This document shows, in pieces, positions 32,201-45,279 of a DNA stretch of 64,000 bases. Position 1 is the stretch's first letter, and each line of letters begins with the position of its first letter. Under the pieces are notes generated by a model that was not told the origin of the DNA, did no database searches, and was given only the letters and a program-made list of their open reading frames with translations. This stretch comes from Polyporus tsugae (lineage: Eukaryota; Basidiomycota; Agaricomycetes; Polyporales; Polyporaceae). Made by a program: the position numbers and the translations under genes. The DNA lies in the NCBI GenBank assembly GCA_024305745.1, contig JAHRBS010000007.1, positions 2,356,001-2,420,000 of the forward strand. Reading direction: 5' to 3'.

Positions 32201-35200
32201 GGAAGACCTCGATCTTGGGTACGACTACCATGGACGTGGGCAGGTCAAGGTTCCTACCACGCGGCGTTCAGGGGTAAGCCATATATCTATATCTAGCCTT
32301 CTATCTTTCGTTTGCTGACGTCCCGGCAACAAACGCAGAAGAAGAGGAAGCCGAAGCCGAAGCCGAAGCCCGATGGCCCCGCAGTCTCGATCAGCATCCC
32401 TGCGATTCGTGTGGAGATCCGCACGCCGCCTCCGCCGAATCGGTCCCGGCGGGCGGGAGCGCTCGTGTTGGACATGCACGATTTCCGTCTTTCTCCCGGA
32501 TCCGTGGGGGAACAGGAACAGGATGCGACTCCGACCGCGAGGTTCGGTACCGCTGAAGAGTTGTATGGGGACCACGTTCCGAGCCAGCGAGCACGAGGGC
32601 AGGGTAACGTCGTCCTTGGCGCGAGCTGGAAACGACTCGTCGTGGCGTACTCTGTCGTCGGGGAGCCGAGGGCTCGTACAATATTGTCGCTGGGTCCGCT
32701 TTCGCATGGAGAAGGCGACCAGGCTTCGCACTTCGGTGTACGCACTCCTCCCGTCCGAGAATCAAGCGGACACGGACTCCGGCCGCAGGTGACTGTCAGC
32801 CAGGCACAAACCACGCCTCAGTTGGACAGTGCCTTGTCCGTCAACAAGACAGCCGTCTCGGTTGACCTTCCGTCCATCCACGTGGAGCTGTCCAAGGCTC
32901 TCATTGACGGCTTGCAACTCTGGGCGGACGACCTGACACAGCTGATGGAGGCGGCAGTCGCGGAGCAGCCTGGATCGAACGAGGGAACCCAACGGGGGAG
33001 TGGCCATTCGAGCTTGATTGGCAGCCGATATTTCGCTGGCGCGAGCACCGTTGGGAGCGGCACCGAGAGCGGTGGTGCGAGCCTTGCCAATACTATTACT
33101 GCTCGACCAGAGCAGCGCAGCGAGACAGCGGTCAAGATCGCTATCACAGAAGGCACGTTCCTTGTTGCACGTTTGTGTTTCGATGGCTGACGATGCACTT
33201 GTAGTCGTGGTGAGGTTGTTGGTACCGAGGGAGACCGACGCACCGATCGTGGCGGTTCGACCATTCGATGTGACTGCCTCCGACGTCGATGTCTTGCTTG
33301 AGCTCAAGCCCGAGGGAAAGGTACGTGAGCTTCGGCGTATGTCCGACAGCATCCTCTAATCATCGAATGCTTAGGATGAGACTGTGGCAACTGTCGGTGT
33401 CATGGACTTGAATGTCTACGATCTATCGACGACTGGTTACAACTGCTTCCTGTCATTGACGACTCCTCGCTCTTTGGTGCGTATCACATCCATAAAGCGA
33501 ATGGTGACGGTTCAGTAATGCAGCGTGGGCAGAATACCACCGCGCGGTCCGCCCTTAAGCTTCGCTTCACGTCCTTGGTCGTGCCCGAGACAACAGCGAA
33601 AGAATCGAGAGTGCGACTTACAGTGGATGGCATCACCTATAACTTCTACCCCGACATCGCATGGGCTGCAGACCTTGGCCGCTTCTTCAAGGCGCCTCCT
33701 GGGGTATGGGTCTTCGGGTTGCCAATGTCCTAAATAACGTGTTGACTGCTACCATGCATGTTACAGGCCTTCGAGTCGGTAGTTCCGAGCGAACGAACAC
33801 GGGTCAACGTCAAGGTCCACGACACCTCAATGCGGCTGTTCGCACCGACGCACAAGGGTGCCTTGTTACCGTACATCGGGGAGCTCGAGTTCGCAACTGT
33901 CATCGAGGGCAATTCGCACAATATGTCCATGAGCCTTGGAGTGCCGTCGTTCTCTCTGCTGTTGATCGATGACTTGACAAGCAACGATGGGGATATTACG
34001 CCTGCGCGCGCGTCCTCGGCCGCTCACGGTGTTCCATTCTGGAAGGTCAGTCTATGCGGTCTCCCCCTATGGGTTTACTCAGCTGACGTTTGGCTGTAGG
34101 CTGGGGGTTACGCACTGATTATGGACATATCAGATCTTGTTCTGTCACTCAGACGAGATGCATCGGTGACGCCTGCAGACAGCCGAGTGAGTATATTTCG
34201 AACGAAATCGTATGCAAGTGTGCTCATGAAGCCTGTAGTTCGTCGTTGATCGCGGGAACCTCCGCTTACACATGTGTGCCGACACGATGGGAGCTCTAGG
34301 TGCCTTCATCGGGGACCTCTCCTCCGCCTTCAAGCCCCCAGATGTGGTGTACGTAGGATCAATGCTTGGAGTAGTATGGATCACTGAAGCATCCGTAGAC
34401 CTTCTGAACCGAAACCGAAGCGAGAGCCCACCAATGTCGCTGAGAGGGCAACGTCATCTCGTGGCTTGCTCGGTGAGGTCTCACTAGGTCTGTAGTGCTC
34501 GATAATTGCTAATCCCACTACATAGCATCCCTCGACGAGCATGCATTCAAGCGCCTTCCGGAAGTTGGAGCTGCCCCTGACATGATCGAGGATGATTTAC
34601 CGACCAACCCGGACTACCTCGACGAACACTTCGGGGCCGCTGCGGGTCTGCGGGAATTCAGTGACGAGGAGTTCGAGGAGTCAGATATGGAGAGCTCCTA
34701 CGTTCAACATGCTGGCGCTGAGGGTCCGAAGGGCGCAACGGCTACCTTTGGTGGCGAAACCATAAGGATGCTCCGTCCGGAAGGTTTGCACATCGTTGAG
34801 AATTACTTTGAGACACTGCCGCCTGATGCAGGTGAAGCTGCGAGGTGTGTTATTCCGGCAAGTTGATGTTGTAAATGTGTGCTGACTTTTTCTATAAGCT
34901 TGGGGGATACTACCCTTCAAGCCCGGGTTCGCGGGTTCAACGCAACCCTTCTCCTTTACGATGGTTACGATTGGGTCCGCACGAGGAAGATCATTGAGGA
35001 GAAGGCGAAGGAGATGCGGCGCAAGCTCGCGAAGATCCGCCAACTGGTCGCAAGTGGGCAGACCCCAGACCCGAGCGTCGAGGAGACCAATACCCTTTTG
35101 TTCAATTCCGTCTACATTGGTTTGGACCACAACGTGGACGAGCTGGAGCCTGGAGCGCTCATCGCAGCGATTGACGAGGAACTGAACGAGGAGTTTGAGA

Positions 35201-36772
35201 CGAACACCCAGAGCTCATGGCAGTCACTTAGGCCACAGCCATTAGCCTCACCTGGGAGAGGTGGCTCTCATGCCTCCAAGCCCCACCGCAGGCGTCTCCA
35301 CAGATCAAAGGGGCCCAGCATCGAGATCAAGCTCATGAATGTAGACGCGGAGGTAGACCAGTATCGTCCAGAAGGGGCCTTCGTCTCCCGTACCTTCGCC
35401 ACCGTGAAAGATGTCGAAATCTTGGATCACATAAAGACGTCGACCTGGAAGAAGTTCCTGACTAGCCTTCGTACGGACTCACGCGGGAACGTCCGTGAGA
35501 CTGACTCCAACATGGTTCGCGTCGAGTTGCGGATGCTCCACCCTGTTCCCGGGCACCCATCCGAGGAAGCCAGGCTTCGGGTAAGAATCCTGTTGCTATG
35601 ATTAGAATGGCATCTCATCCGCCCACAGGCCAAGATCCTCCCATTGAGACTTCATGTGGATCAGGATGCTCTCGACTTCCTGAAGCAGTTCTTTGCTTTC
35701 ACGGACCCTGACGCTGCTCCTCCAGCCAACTCGGAGCCAGCTGACGAAATCTACTTTCGTGCGTGCTGTTTAGAATCAGGCATGGATTCTATCTAACCGT
35801 AGAGTGCAGAACAAGCCGAGGTCTTCCCAGTCGACCTTAAACTGGATTACAAACCTCGTCGCGTCGACTATCGGGCGCTGAAGGAGGGCCGGACCATCGA
35901 ACTCATGAACTTCTTCCACTTCGACGGTGCCGAAATGACCTTGAGGCACATAACGCTGAAAGGGGTAGGTACCTTCCTTGACCGCTCCCGGTAGCTTCTG
36001 TGGTTGACACCTCCGTGTAGATCACCGGATGGCCCAGGTTCTTCGATTTGCTGAACGATCTATGGACGCCGGATGTCAAAGCTACTCAGCTTGTCGACGT
36101 CATCTCCGGGGTCTCGCCCATCCGCTCCGTCGTGAACGTTGGATCCGGCGTCGCAGACCTCATCCTGTTGCCCATCGCTCAGTACAAGAAGGACGGGCGA
36201 GTCTACCGCGGGTTGCAGAAGGGTACGAACGCGTTCATCAAGTCGACTGCCATGGAGGCGATCAGGCTCGGCGCTCGGCTTGCGACAGGAACCCAAGTCA
36301 TTCTAGAGCAAGCTGAGACCGTTTTGGGTGGCCAGTTCAGAGATGAGGTCATGGCAGAGGCTGTCCAGGTCCCGAACATGATGGACTTTGACGAGAACGA
36401 GTTGGACGAGGAGACGAGGGACCTCATCAGTAAGTACGCGGAACAGCCGGTGAATGTCAAGGAGGGCATGCAGTCAGCGTATAGGAGTTTGAAGCACAAC
36501 CTCAACTCGGCGGCTCAAACCATCCTCGCTGTGCCTATGGAGGTATACGAACGTTCAGGAAACGAGGTATGCTCATAAATCGTGAGAACATTGAATATAG
36601 CTGACGTCGAGCCCAGGGTGCCGTCCGTGCCGTCGTGCGTGCAGTTCCCATCGCCGTCCTGAAGCCCATGATCGGCGCAACGGAGGCCGTCAGCAAGACG
36701 CTCCTTGGGCTTCAGAATACACTAGATCCCAACATTCGCCAGGAGAACGAGGCCAAGTACAAGCAGCGATAG
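29293..36772 (+). CDS. ATG2: Autophagy-related lipid-transfer protein ATG2 (2226 aa)
   Basis: Sixteen exons: 29293-29496, 29547-32273, 32339-33152, 33205-33320, 33375-33476, 33524-33703, 33767-34045, 34100-34186, 34239-34348, 34399-34472, 34526-34844, 34899-35580, 35629-35758, 35810-35964, 36021-36566, 36617-36772. The chorein-type N-terminus is [20 protein letters not shown] and [19 protein letters not shown]. After a long disordered, proline-rich region comes the central ATG2 block ([34 protein letters not shown]). The C-terminal domain has [82 protein letters not shown] and a [21 protein letters not shown] amphipathic region. ATG2 moves phospholipids from ER to the growing phagophore with Atg9 and Atg18. 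The intron at 33153-33204 is probably GC-AG. Confidence 0.94.
33153..33204 (+). other. Probable GC-AG intron in ATG2
   Basis: With the donor AAG|GC at 33153 the product reads [15 protein letters not shown], as expected for the family. The 52-nt intron has a GGCTGAC branch-like site. A GT donor at 33171 would leave a 34-nt intron, shorter than any other here, and insert odd residues; both keep the frame. Confidence 0.55.
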
Positions 36773-36988
36773 AATCCACCTTTTCTCTTACACCTTGCAT
36801 ATACACCTCTATCCACTGTACTTCCATACGCACGGATGTAGTTACTCATCTCATCAGTACACATTACCAGAACGTATTTCATAGCATGCACGTGTAGATT
36901 ACATAGCAATACATTGATCGTGGACTGACCGCAAAGCATAACAAGATGAGAAGCCAGAAAGGGAAGAGTGTACAGGCGAGCCAAAAGC

Positions 36989-37771
36989 TTAGTCGATCTC
37001 CATGCCCATCGACCGACCCTCGCCAGCAACGAGTGCGCTCCGCGTTTTGGTCGCAATCTTGATCTTCTCCTTGATTTTCTCTGCCTGAGGGGTGATGGGC
37101 TGGACAAGCTTGATTGAAGTCTTCTCGAGGTTGCGCTTTCTGTGCGCCTTGAGCTTTTCCCTCGCGACGGCCATCCTGGGTAGTGTCGGTCCACACAATC
37201 GGAAGATCTCAGGACGGCATGGACGAACCTGTTTTTCCAGAACGCATGCTCTCGCTTCTGCTTGATCTCCGCTATCCTCTTCATCGCCTTCACCGTCGTC
37301 TGCACTAGCTCGCGGTTGTAGCGCACAGGGACGTTTCTCCTCTTCTCGAACTCGATCGTCGAGTCCTGCAGCACGCAATAAAGACGGGAAATATCGGGGA
37401 AAGATTGGGAAAGTACTCACGATGGTCATCTCTTTACCAGCAGCCTTCCGGAATGCCTTCGTCCAGCGTACCTTCCTCGGGTTGCGCTTCATCCTGGGGC
37501 GAAGTCAGAACGCAGGAAGTGTGGTCCGGGTGTGAGATCTCACTTGAAGTTCTTGTTGCATCTATAGGGGGGATATTCAGACTCAGATAGCAAAAGTGCA
37601 AGGCACAAGACTGACTTTGAGCTGCAGAACCGGAAGACCTTCGCATCGTTCCGGACAAATGCGCTCCCTGGTAAATGAGCTCAGTCTAACGCAACCAATT
37701 CCAAGATCGCAATACGCACCGTGCCCTGGGTAGACGCTTTTTGAACAAAAGTAGCACTTCTCGATACGCAT
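36989..37771 (-). CDS. RLP24: Ribosome biogenesis protein RLP24 (172 aa)
   Basis: Six exons on the minus strand: 37771-37720, 37667-37616, 37561-37544, 37493-37421, 37365-37229, 37175-36989; one is only 18 nt. The N-terminal zinc ribbon is [56 protein letters not shown] with four cysteines. [39 protein letters not shown] follows, diagnostic of Rlp24 rather than ribosomal eL24. Rlp24 holds the eL24 site on pre-60S particles and is released by the AAA-ATPase Afg2/Drg1. Confidence 0.95.
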
Positions 37772-38559
37772 AGTAGCAGCAAGTCAGCGTGCAGGGAGGA
37801 GCGTGCGGTTGCCCAAACTCTGTCGGGCCTCCGCCGTCCAGAATTTGTTAGACGCCTGTTGACAGACAAACATAGCCAAACAAAGCTTGCATATAACCAC
37901 GTCACATGTACAGTCCTGGCGCACTGACCCTTCCCACATCTCCCATATCCCATACGACGACGTCGTGATGTACGCGTTGTGTCCGCGAAGCTCATGCCCG
38001 CCTTCATTCCGTGTGCCCTCAATTCTCCTCAATACACGCTAGGATCAAGACTGTCAAGCACGTAGCGTGACAACACCAGACCTCAATGTGCTATCCAGTC
38101 TTCCAACCCCAACCGTTTCGAGCTTCAACTCCGCGCACCTCAACGCGACGTCAACTCAACGTGAACCGTGTGATTTGAAGACAGAAGCACTACATACGCA
38201 AGAACGGCAAGTTGAAATGAAGTGGGTCCAACGACCTTAAGATGACCTGTCATAAACGTGTGAGCGATTGTTACGAAATTGTTTCCTTTGAGTGTTCCGC
38301 AACCTCCACAACCTGCGAGATATACAACCTACAGCGCAAAACAAGATCTTCTCAATTGCAAGTCTCAACACCGGTCTGCAAGACTTGGCAGCGACAAGCA
38401 ACTTCAATCCATTCAAAGCATGTGCGACGATCTACAAGATGCAAGATATTGTATAGATACATTTGAATACCAATTAGTTGGGGATATGCAAGGTATACTA
38501 TCGCTAATGGTGCGAGGCAGGACGCAAGACAGGGAAACTCTCCATTGGTCGACGCTCAG
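37772..38559. other. Intergenic: RLP24 promoter and 3' flank of the small basic gene
   Basis: These 788 bp show no coding signal that splices into a plausible gene, and no repeat or RNA gene that I recognise. Confidence 0.5.
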
Positions 38560-39148
38560 CTAAATAGCAGAACGCCGTTTCTTCGCTCGACGAGAACCGG
38601 TCACGGCAACCGCAAGATCCTGCATCCGTCAACGAAGGGACAACATGAGTGAACAAGAAACCGAGAAGACAAGCGTGACGCACGACGATCAAAGACGTCA
38701 GGCTGCGACGCTTTTTGACGTGGGGCTCTTCAGTGGTATTCATGGCAAGGTCTAAATTGAGCAGAGTGTCTTCGTTGCTTGACCCTCCTTCCTCACGCAA
38801 GGGCTGGGACAGTCGGTATATGAACGCGCGAAGGCAAACGAACGAGCAAGCGAAACACGTACAATGCCGCCCCCTCCACCAGCGTCCGCGGCTGGTTGCT
38901 TGACGGACCGATAATCCACTGTTTGCTTCAACCGCGACAGCGTCAGCGCAGCGCCCACGACACGCCTCAACAAAATCACTCACCATCAAATGATCGACGG
39001 GCCTTCGACGCGTTTGTGGGTACGGGTGGAAGCGAAAGAAGACGGACTCGCGATAGCTGGGAAGGCGGAGCGTGTCTTTCTGGAGCTCGTGGGACATGGA
39101 GGCGAAGGAGGGGAAGACAAGGTCGGGTTTTCTCTGTGTTCCCAACAT
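38560..39148 (-). CDS. Hypothetical small basic protein with two KKRRS motifs (131 aa)
   Basis: Four exons on the minus strand: 39148-38984, 38925-38863, 38791-38684, 38619-38560; all introns are phase 0 and have GT..AG ends. The protein starts MLGTQRKPDLVFPSFASMSHELQKDTLRLPSYRESVFF. The second half has NEDTLLNLDLAMNTTEEPHVKKRRSLTSLI and ends TGSRRAKKRRSAI. The paired KKRRS motifs look like nuclear localisation or basophilic-kinase sites. I do not recognise a family. The multi-exon frame closure, a CT-rich upstream stretch (purine-rich on plus, ~39180-39270) and the motif repetition support a real gene; the exact acceptors of exons 2 and 3 are uncertain. Confidence 0.55.
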
Positions 39149-42100
39149 GAGGTGTGTGTATTAGTTGAACTCTATGCGAGCGCGGGAGGGAGAAGGAGGG
39201 AGCGAAGGAAGTTGGGTGGGAGAGAGGGGCGAGGAAGGAGGGAAGGAGAGGGAAGGTTAGCGAGGGCTCGGGGAGCTGGCACATTTTAAGGCGAAGGCGT
39301 GGGCAATACGGCATGGGCATAAGAGGAAAGCGACGTCGCATCAGCTACGAAGAGCGGGTTGCTCGCCGTTTTCCGAGGCACGCAGGGGCTAGGGCGCTGT
39401 CCGAGACCTGCTCCCCGAACGCCTTGGCCTCCGGACCCGCTCGATCGGTTCCTAGTATCCCGGATACGCCTCCCGCCAGACCTCCGTTGAACATCCTGAT
39501 AGGGCACCCAATTCACGCCAAGTCGCCAGAATCTAGAGATATATCCTCAAGCCGTCAATATCGACCGAAAGACGTTCAAGTCTCTCAAAACGCGACCAGC
39601 TAGGGGGCCACGACCTGCAAGCGGCAGCGCCAGTAATCGAATGCCTCTGCCGTGGATGAAACAACGCAGGCGAGGATAACGACACAAGTAGACCAACGTC
39701 TCTACGCATGCTTCTGTAGCTCAACGTGCAACAGTGGGGATTGGTTCCATGACGAGCGCGGTGCGACGACGGGGCTTGAGATAGTAGGACAACCTCGCAG
39801 GTGAGTACTCACGCAGGTCGTTATGCTCGTCGCGGACGTAGGCACCACATCTTTCAATCCCTTTGGGGTAACCTCAAGCTCTCCAACCCTCTTCGCTGCA
39901 CCCCCGCACCGTTCGACTCGGACGTCCAACGGTGTGGGTGCAGGAGCGTGACTTCGGCGTCACACCCTGTCACAACCTCGATCCCGCCAGGGCTGGGCCA
40001 GAATAGAAGGCATGTCCTCTCGTTCGTTGCATCGGAATGTGCTGGATGAATTTACACAGAACTATTCCCATGAAATGTGTGGACGATGGAGAGATTCAAT
40101 CGCGTGGAATAGTATGCGCACTCCCCGACGAGCCATCCACACATCCCAACTGTCCGACTTTGAAGCACGAATGCGACAAACAGGATTCCACCAGAATGAT
40201 GGCCAACTCATGAACAAGGCGGGTTACTCACCTGACTCCCTCCTCGAGTTGAGGGTTACGTTTCCCCCTCTGGACGAGAGCTTGAGGGTTCATCCTGCTA
40301 CGGCGTAATTCGTGCGCCCAATCTCAACCACCGCCCTCCGTCCGAGCATGGCAGAGGCACTCCGAGCCCTACATGGTGCATGAAAATGGTCACTGGATCA
40401 ATTACCAGCCTCCGCGACAGCGAAACACCCAATATTGCGAATCCTCCTGACGGTCGACACATACCACACCCCACCAGCCGTTGGACGAGGGATGCTGTCC
40501 AACTCGATCACAGTTCTCCAGGGTGTGCACCAAGACAGAAGGCGGCCTATCAGCACGCGAAGAACTCAACAAGAGTGGTGAACGGAGAAGCCAGCCGTGA
40601 GGTCGAGGTCGAGGTGAAGATGATTGCAAGAGCAGCCCAAGTTTTCACCAGACAGCGAGCCCACCAAGCAAGCATGGGAGAATGAGCGGACCATGGAGAC
40701 TGTGTTGATCATGCAGACCAGGCGGGCAAGGTGGACCGGACGCGACGATTTGACCACCGAGGAACCGACCGAGGTCGAGGTTGGGAAGACCGGGCGTCAG
40801 GGACGTTGTGGTCAGGAGGAGGTCAAGAGTTTCGCAGGTGCGTAGTCTCCGCCATGCCCCATTGTTGAGAGCACCTGACAGCCTGTATTGTAGAAGAAGA
40901 ACGAACAGAGAGAGACAGGGAGAGAGGCTAGTGAAGTATCGGACCGCAGGCAGTGGTGGTCGACGCGACTCAGGCGCGACTGCCCGTGGCCCCTGGTCGA
41001 TGCGTCGCGACGGCACCGCACGGCGGGGCGGCGCGACATCGATCTCCTCTAGGCGCACGATACCGATCGCACTACTAGTACAACGTCAAGCGGCATCTTG
41101 AAACAACTCTGATCGCCCCTAGCATGCTCCGGCAATACCGTGATCTTAAGTAGCGGGCCCGGGGGAACAACGCCAGCCTTGCGCGGAGTCGAAGGTTTTC
41201 GAAAGACGGCTCGGAGGTCAGCTGGTCTCGCGCTCGCGTATCCCTGCGGACCCTGCCCCTCCATCAAATGAGCATCAAGTACGTTTAGCGTCCGATATCC
41301 ACTGTGCATGTCACGGGCGCGCCGCCAAAGCAGTCAACACTCAAGTACTCAACGTTGACTGTACTCAACACCCGGGAGAGGACGAGCGGCCATAACGCAA
41401 CGTTAACGTTCCTGTACATGCCCTCCCTCGGTACCGGTGCCTCCAAATTCATTGCACTTCCCCAATGCGTCCCCGCTGTCCGTAGTCACCTTCTATCCTC
41501 GTGTTTACGTTACAGTGTGCCGCAGTCAACGCTACTCCCGGGGCCCCCTTGCATGCACGGACTTTCAGGCCCACTCTTCGATCGATCGACACCTATCTCT
41601 TCAGCTCCTAGTTATCTAAGGCTCATCATGAGGCATGGCCTCGCACGGCGATAAACGGGATCGAAAAAGAAAGAATGAGTATGTTCAACGTTGCATGGCA
41701 CTATGGCAGGCCATCTTTTACTGCGGCTGCGGCTTTTGAGGACCTCAAACTTCCACCATTTTAACGCTGATTCAGATATCTTCAGTGGATAGGGATTTAG
41801 ATCCAAGTTCAGAGAAATTGTCCTCATTTTCTTCGCTCTGTTCCTAGTGTGCATGGATGCTTGTCCGGGAATATGTCATTTTGGGCTACAACAATCGGCC
41901 ACCACGTCCCGATACTACCTATCCACAACGATCTGCGGAGCAAGGGTACTGAGGTGAGGGAGAGGTTCAAGTCAGATGGTCGCGTAATTTGCAAATCTCA
42001 CACGTTGTCCTGTGGCCATTGTGTGGCCAGCCAGGCATTCAATGACAGAAATGCGGGAGTGACGATCCACATCAATCCTATGCCAACCGTGACTGGCAAC

Positions 42101-42364
42101 CGCGAGAACCTTCGCTCTCCACGACGGAATTACGTGGTCGACATGCACATGATCGACAGGACGACAACCACACTAGCAGGTACTGAATGTATTGCTGTAC
42201 GATGACGACATGTGCCCTGGCGGGACTAACCGGAGGTGGTTCCTTTTTGCATAATCACCGAGAGTTGCGCAAATAGATAAGGGACCATTGCTGGTCACCT
42301 GGACCAGCACGATCTCACACAATACATCACTGAACGGAACATGACGTCGGCGACAAAGGTCCGT
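39149..42364. other. Gene-poor stretch of 3.2 kb without a recognised gene
   Basis: The first ~130 bp are a purine-rich tract (plus strand), likely the promoter of the small basic gene. The remainder contains only short unrelated open frames that do not splice into a recognisable product. Short GAGGTCGAGG-type repeats occur near 40597 and 40770. No tRNA, transposase or inverted repeat was found by eye. It precedes the 3' end of the ornithine monooxygenase gene. Confidence 0.45.
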
Positions 42365-44310
42365 CTACGCGCCGCAAAGCTCGTCAACCACCATCCCGGC
42401 ACGAACGCCGAGAATGCTCAGAAGGGATTCGCTCAGGCCATGCGTGGATTGTGTGCACCCCTGCAAGTAGATGCGGGGCCCGCTCGCGCTCTCCCCGTCC
42501 TTCTCCGGAAGCAGCCGATACGTTCGGGAGATGCGGACCTTCGAAGGCTGCATCTCTCCGACGAGTTTGCTGTGGTCTGAGTGAGGAGTGTCGGGAGTCG
42601 GCGGGGTCGAGAAGCCATCGCTCGTGGATGATGAAGTCGCATGGGACGTGGTGTCGCTGAGGTCGGCGAACAGAGGGTGGATGGCGAGGGATTTCGCCTC
42701 CGCTTCAGTGACGAGCTGAATAGTGGATCCCTTGATTCCCAAGTCATCGGCAAGGTTGGACGACGCAAGGATCTTCATCCAAGAGTCGCGTTCGTACCCC
42801 GTGCCGCAGAACACGACGTCGTACGTCTTCTGCATGACCGCGCGAGTGAGGATGCCGTGCATCGTGAGACGAACCGCCTCGCCGTCACTGGATGCGTCGG
42901 AAGTGGGAGGAATGATCTCAGCCGCAAAGACGGAGTTGTGGGGACGAAGGGTGATCCTGGTTCGGTTGGACTCCTCGTCCTGACCGGTCCGCGCCTTAAC
43001 GCCATCGAGGAGGTTCTGGTGATACATTACTTCGTACAGCTACTCGATACCGTTGTCAGCGTAGGACCTCTCATTGTCAACAAATGCTTACAGAGTCAAT
43101 GATTCGATTGTTGACGACGCTGTAGTTCGTGGCACTGTACTCCTGGAGCAGATGTTGGCGATCGCGCTGGGTGGGCAGGCCGAACATGAGGTCTGTAGCT
43201 GTAGAGAAATTAAGATTTATTTTCTCAGAAAGTTAGAGTTAGAACTCACCATCCGGATCGAAGATCTCATTGGAGAACGGGGTATCGTCGCTGGGCTTCA
43301 ATGAACCCTTCCGGAAAATCATATCTAGCTCATGCTTATTTCCGCCCGAGATGGGCAGTGCGGTGAGGCGGTTGTGTAGGTCCAGAAGCACCTCTGTCGA
43401 CGACTGACCAGCACCGATGACTGCGATACGCAAAGGCTGGGAAGTGCTGCGTAGAGAAGAGAAGAAGGCGTTGGCCGAGGATATGTACGAAGCGCTATGG
43501 ATTATGCGAGGATGGGGCGAGAGAACGGATAGCGCTGGGGGGAGTTTGGGGGAACCGCCGGGGGAAAGAATAATATTTCCTAAGGGGGGTTAGTCAGACG
43601 AGGTGGTGAGCGTGGAACGTACAGTGTCATCGATGGGAAAACGTACTTGACCTCCTGAAGAACTCCTCTCCGGTCTCCACGTCGCGACTACGAACCTCTA
43701 TGGTGCCATCGTCGCAGCGAGTGATTCCGACGACCTCCTCACCATACTGCACTTGTATCCCATGCTTCTGGACGTAGTCGGCGGCCCAAGAAAGATAATC
43801 GGAATATTCTTTGCGAGTTGGCGTGAAGCTGCCACGATTGATGAAGGTGAGCAGCCTGCCTTGAGAGTGAAGGTAGGCGAGGAAGGTGATGGGGGACTGG
43901 GGGGAGCGCAAGGTAGCAAGATCCTTCAGGAAACTGGAAGGGCCGGCGAGAAGTTAGCCACTCGTTCCCGTCCGCAGGCTCGGAATATTGACAAACCTGA
44001 TCTGCATGCGCGAGTTGGGGAGCAGCATGCCGGGATGCCATCGGAACTCTCTTTGCTTCTCAACGAACAAGACCTGCTTGAGAGGCGCATGACGCTAATC
44101 ACAGGGTTCGTGGTGTGCATTGAGCGATAGCAGCCCGATAATAAGATCGTGAGCAAGCGCTGGCGAGGCCAAACGGGGAGGTAAGCTTACAGGCAGAGGC
44201 TCGCAATTTGCCCACTTGTCGACGATAGCACCAGCTATGGCTACGTTGGCGGGGCCGAACCCCAAGCCAATGACGTCGAAGAGCGCGGAGGTTGTCGTTT
44301 GAGAGGACAT
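42365..44310 (-). CDS. SMO1: L-ornithine N5-monooxygenase, siderophore biosynthesis (538 aa)
   Basis: Six exons on the minus strand: 44310-44191, 44094-43997, 43933-43647, 43579-43250, 43198-43092, 43039-42365. It has the FAD-binding [18 protein letters not shown] (residues ~11-28), substrate region [34 protein letters not shown] and [24 protein letters not shown] site [18 protein letters not shown] and the C-terminal [15 protein letters not shown] and [21 protein letters not shown]. This is the SidA/Sid1/SMO1 family. It hydroxylates the side-chain nitrogen of L-ornithine, the first committed step to hydroxamate siderophores. The second exon could start at 44094 ([10 protein letters not shown]) or a few codons later. 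It is divergent from the NRPS, from which it is separated by 969 bp with GATA elements, implying shared iron control. Confidence 0.95.
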
Positions 44311-45279
44311 ATAAGAAGACAGGGTACAGGCCGCGAGAAAAGTTGGTGAAGAAGGGGAAAGTGCGTCCGGCTTGTGGGTACTTCGGGAGTGGTGCTTTGA
44401 ACCTTTTAAACGGCGGTCGGAAAAGGTGATAGGCAGACATGTGTAATTCCCGCGGTTGATACGATCACATTTCCACCCCAGGCCCGTAGGCCCAGCATGG
44501 CGTTGACCGGCAGTAGGGTTGAACGGAGGACGGCAAAACCCTAGGTTTGGAAGGCTTCCTGGCGCGGGGAGAAAAAGGGCAGTGGGAGAGCGAGGCTGTC
44601 CAGAGCACACGCGACTTGGCCAAAAGATCTTGTGCCGTTGCTGTGGACGGTGGGGACGAGAGGAGTGTCGCAGAGCGTCGCGGGGTCGACGGACGGAGGA
44701 CCGGGAAATCAGATCTGAGAAGGCAGGCCAGCTCCGACTATCTGATTAGATCATTTGCCGGGTGTATCTAATCAAATGTCCGTGGTATGTAGTCAGGAAA
44801 ATCTGATTAGATAAGATAAGTCTGAACCCCGCTGGTCCGACTCCCTGGGACGCCCCAGCTCACCCAATCCTGCTCTTTCCTCCTCTTTCTCGGTCCCGTC
44901 CCACATGGCTCTTGCGATGGCTCGGTCCCTCTGGATCCAACACACGCTATGCCATGTTTCGGAATTTGCTATGACACGGCCTTGGCACTCTGTCCGACTA
45001 TTCCGAAAACGCTATTATGCCGAAGTCCCGGTCGGCAAGAAGCGACAGTGAACGTTGAACACTCGGTCGGCCAAATTCTTCTCCCCAAGTCGAACCACCC
45101 AACGCTTCTAGCACCGGATCCACTGAATTATCGTCATCCCCTCTGTCGAGGGGCGAATCGCGACGGGACTCCCGGCTCTCCAATTCAGAGGTGAGTGCTA
45201 ATAACAGGCCAGGCATTGTCACACGTCCACCCGGTCCGATTGCTCAACCGTTCCGTCCTCCCACTTACCAGTGTCCTCG
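44311..45279. promoter_or_regulatory. Bidirectional siderophore promoter with clustered GATA elements
   Basis: The region separates the divergent monooxygenase and NRPS genes. ATCTGATTAGAT is at 44740-44751, the inverted form ATCTAATCAAAT at 44766-44777, and ATCTGATTAGATAAGATAAG at 44801-44820, the last with two GATAAG cores. Fungal iron repressors of the Urbs1/SreA/SRE GATA family bind HGATAR or ATCWGATAA sites in siderophore promoters. Three related copies within 81 bp are more than chance would give. The binding factor itself is inferred. Confidence 0.7.

Noticed and set aside
29583..32318. Treating the 911-aa open frame as a separate gene
   Set aside because: It is exon 2 of ATG2; the chorein start lies in an upstream exon and the conserved C-terminus in later exons.
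33171..33204. 34-nt GT-AG intron in ATG2 instead of the GC-AG one
   Set aside because: It is shorter than any other intron here and leaves family-atypical residues; kept as an alternative since the frame is the same.
40597..40790. GAGGTCGAGG-type repeats as a possible array
   Set aside because: Only two short imperfect copies, with no regular spacing, so neither a satellite nor a CRISPR.
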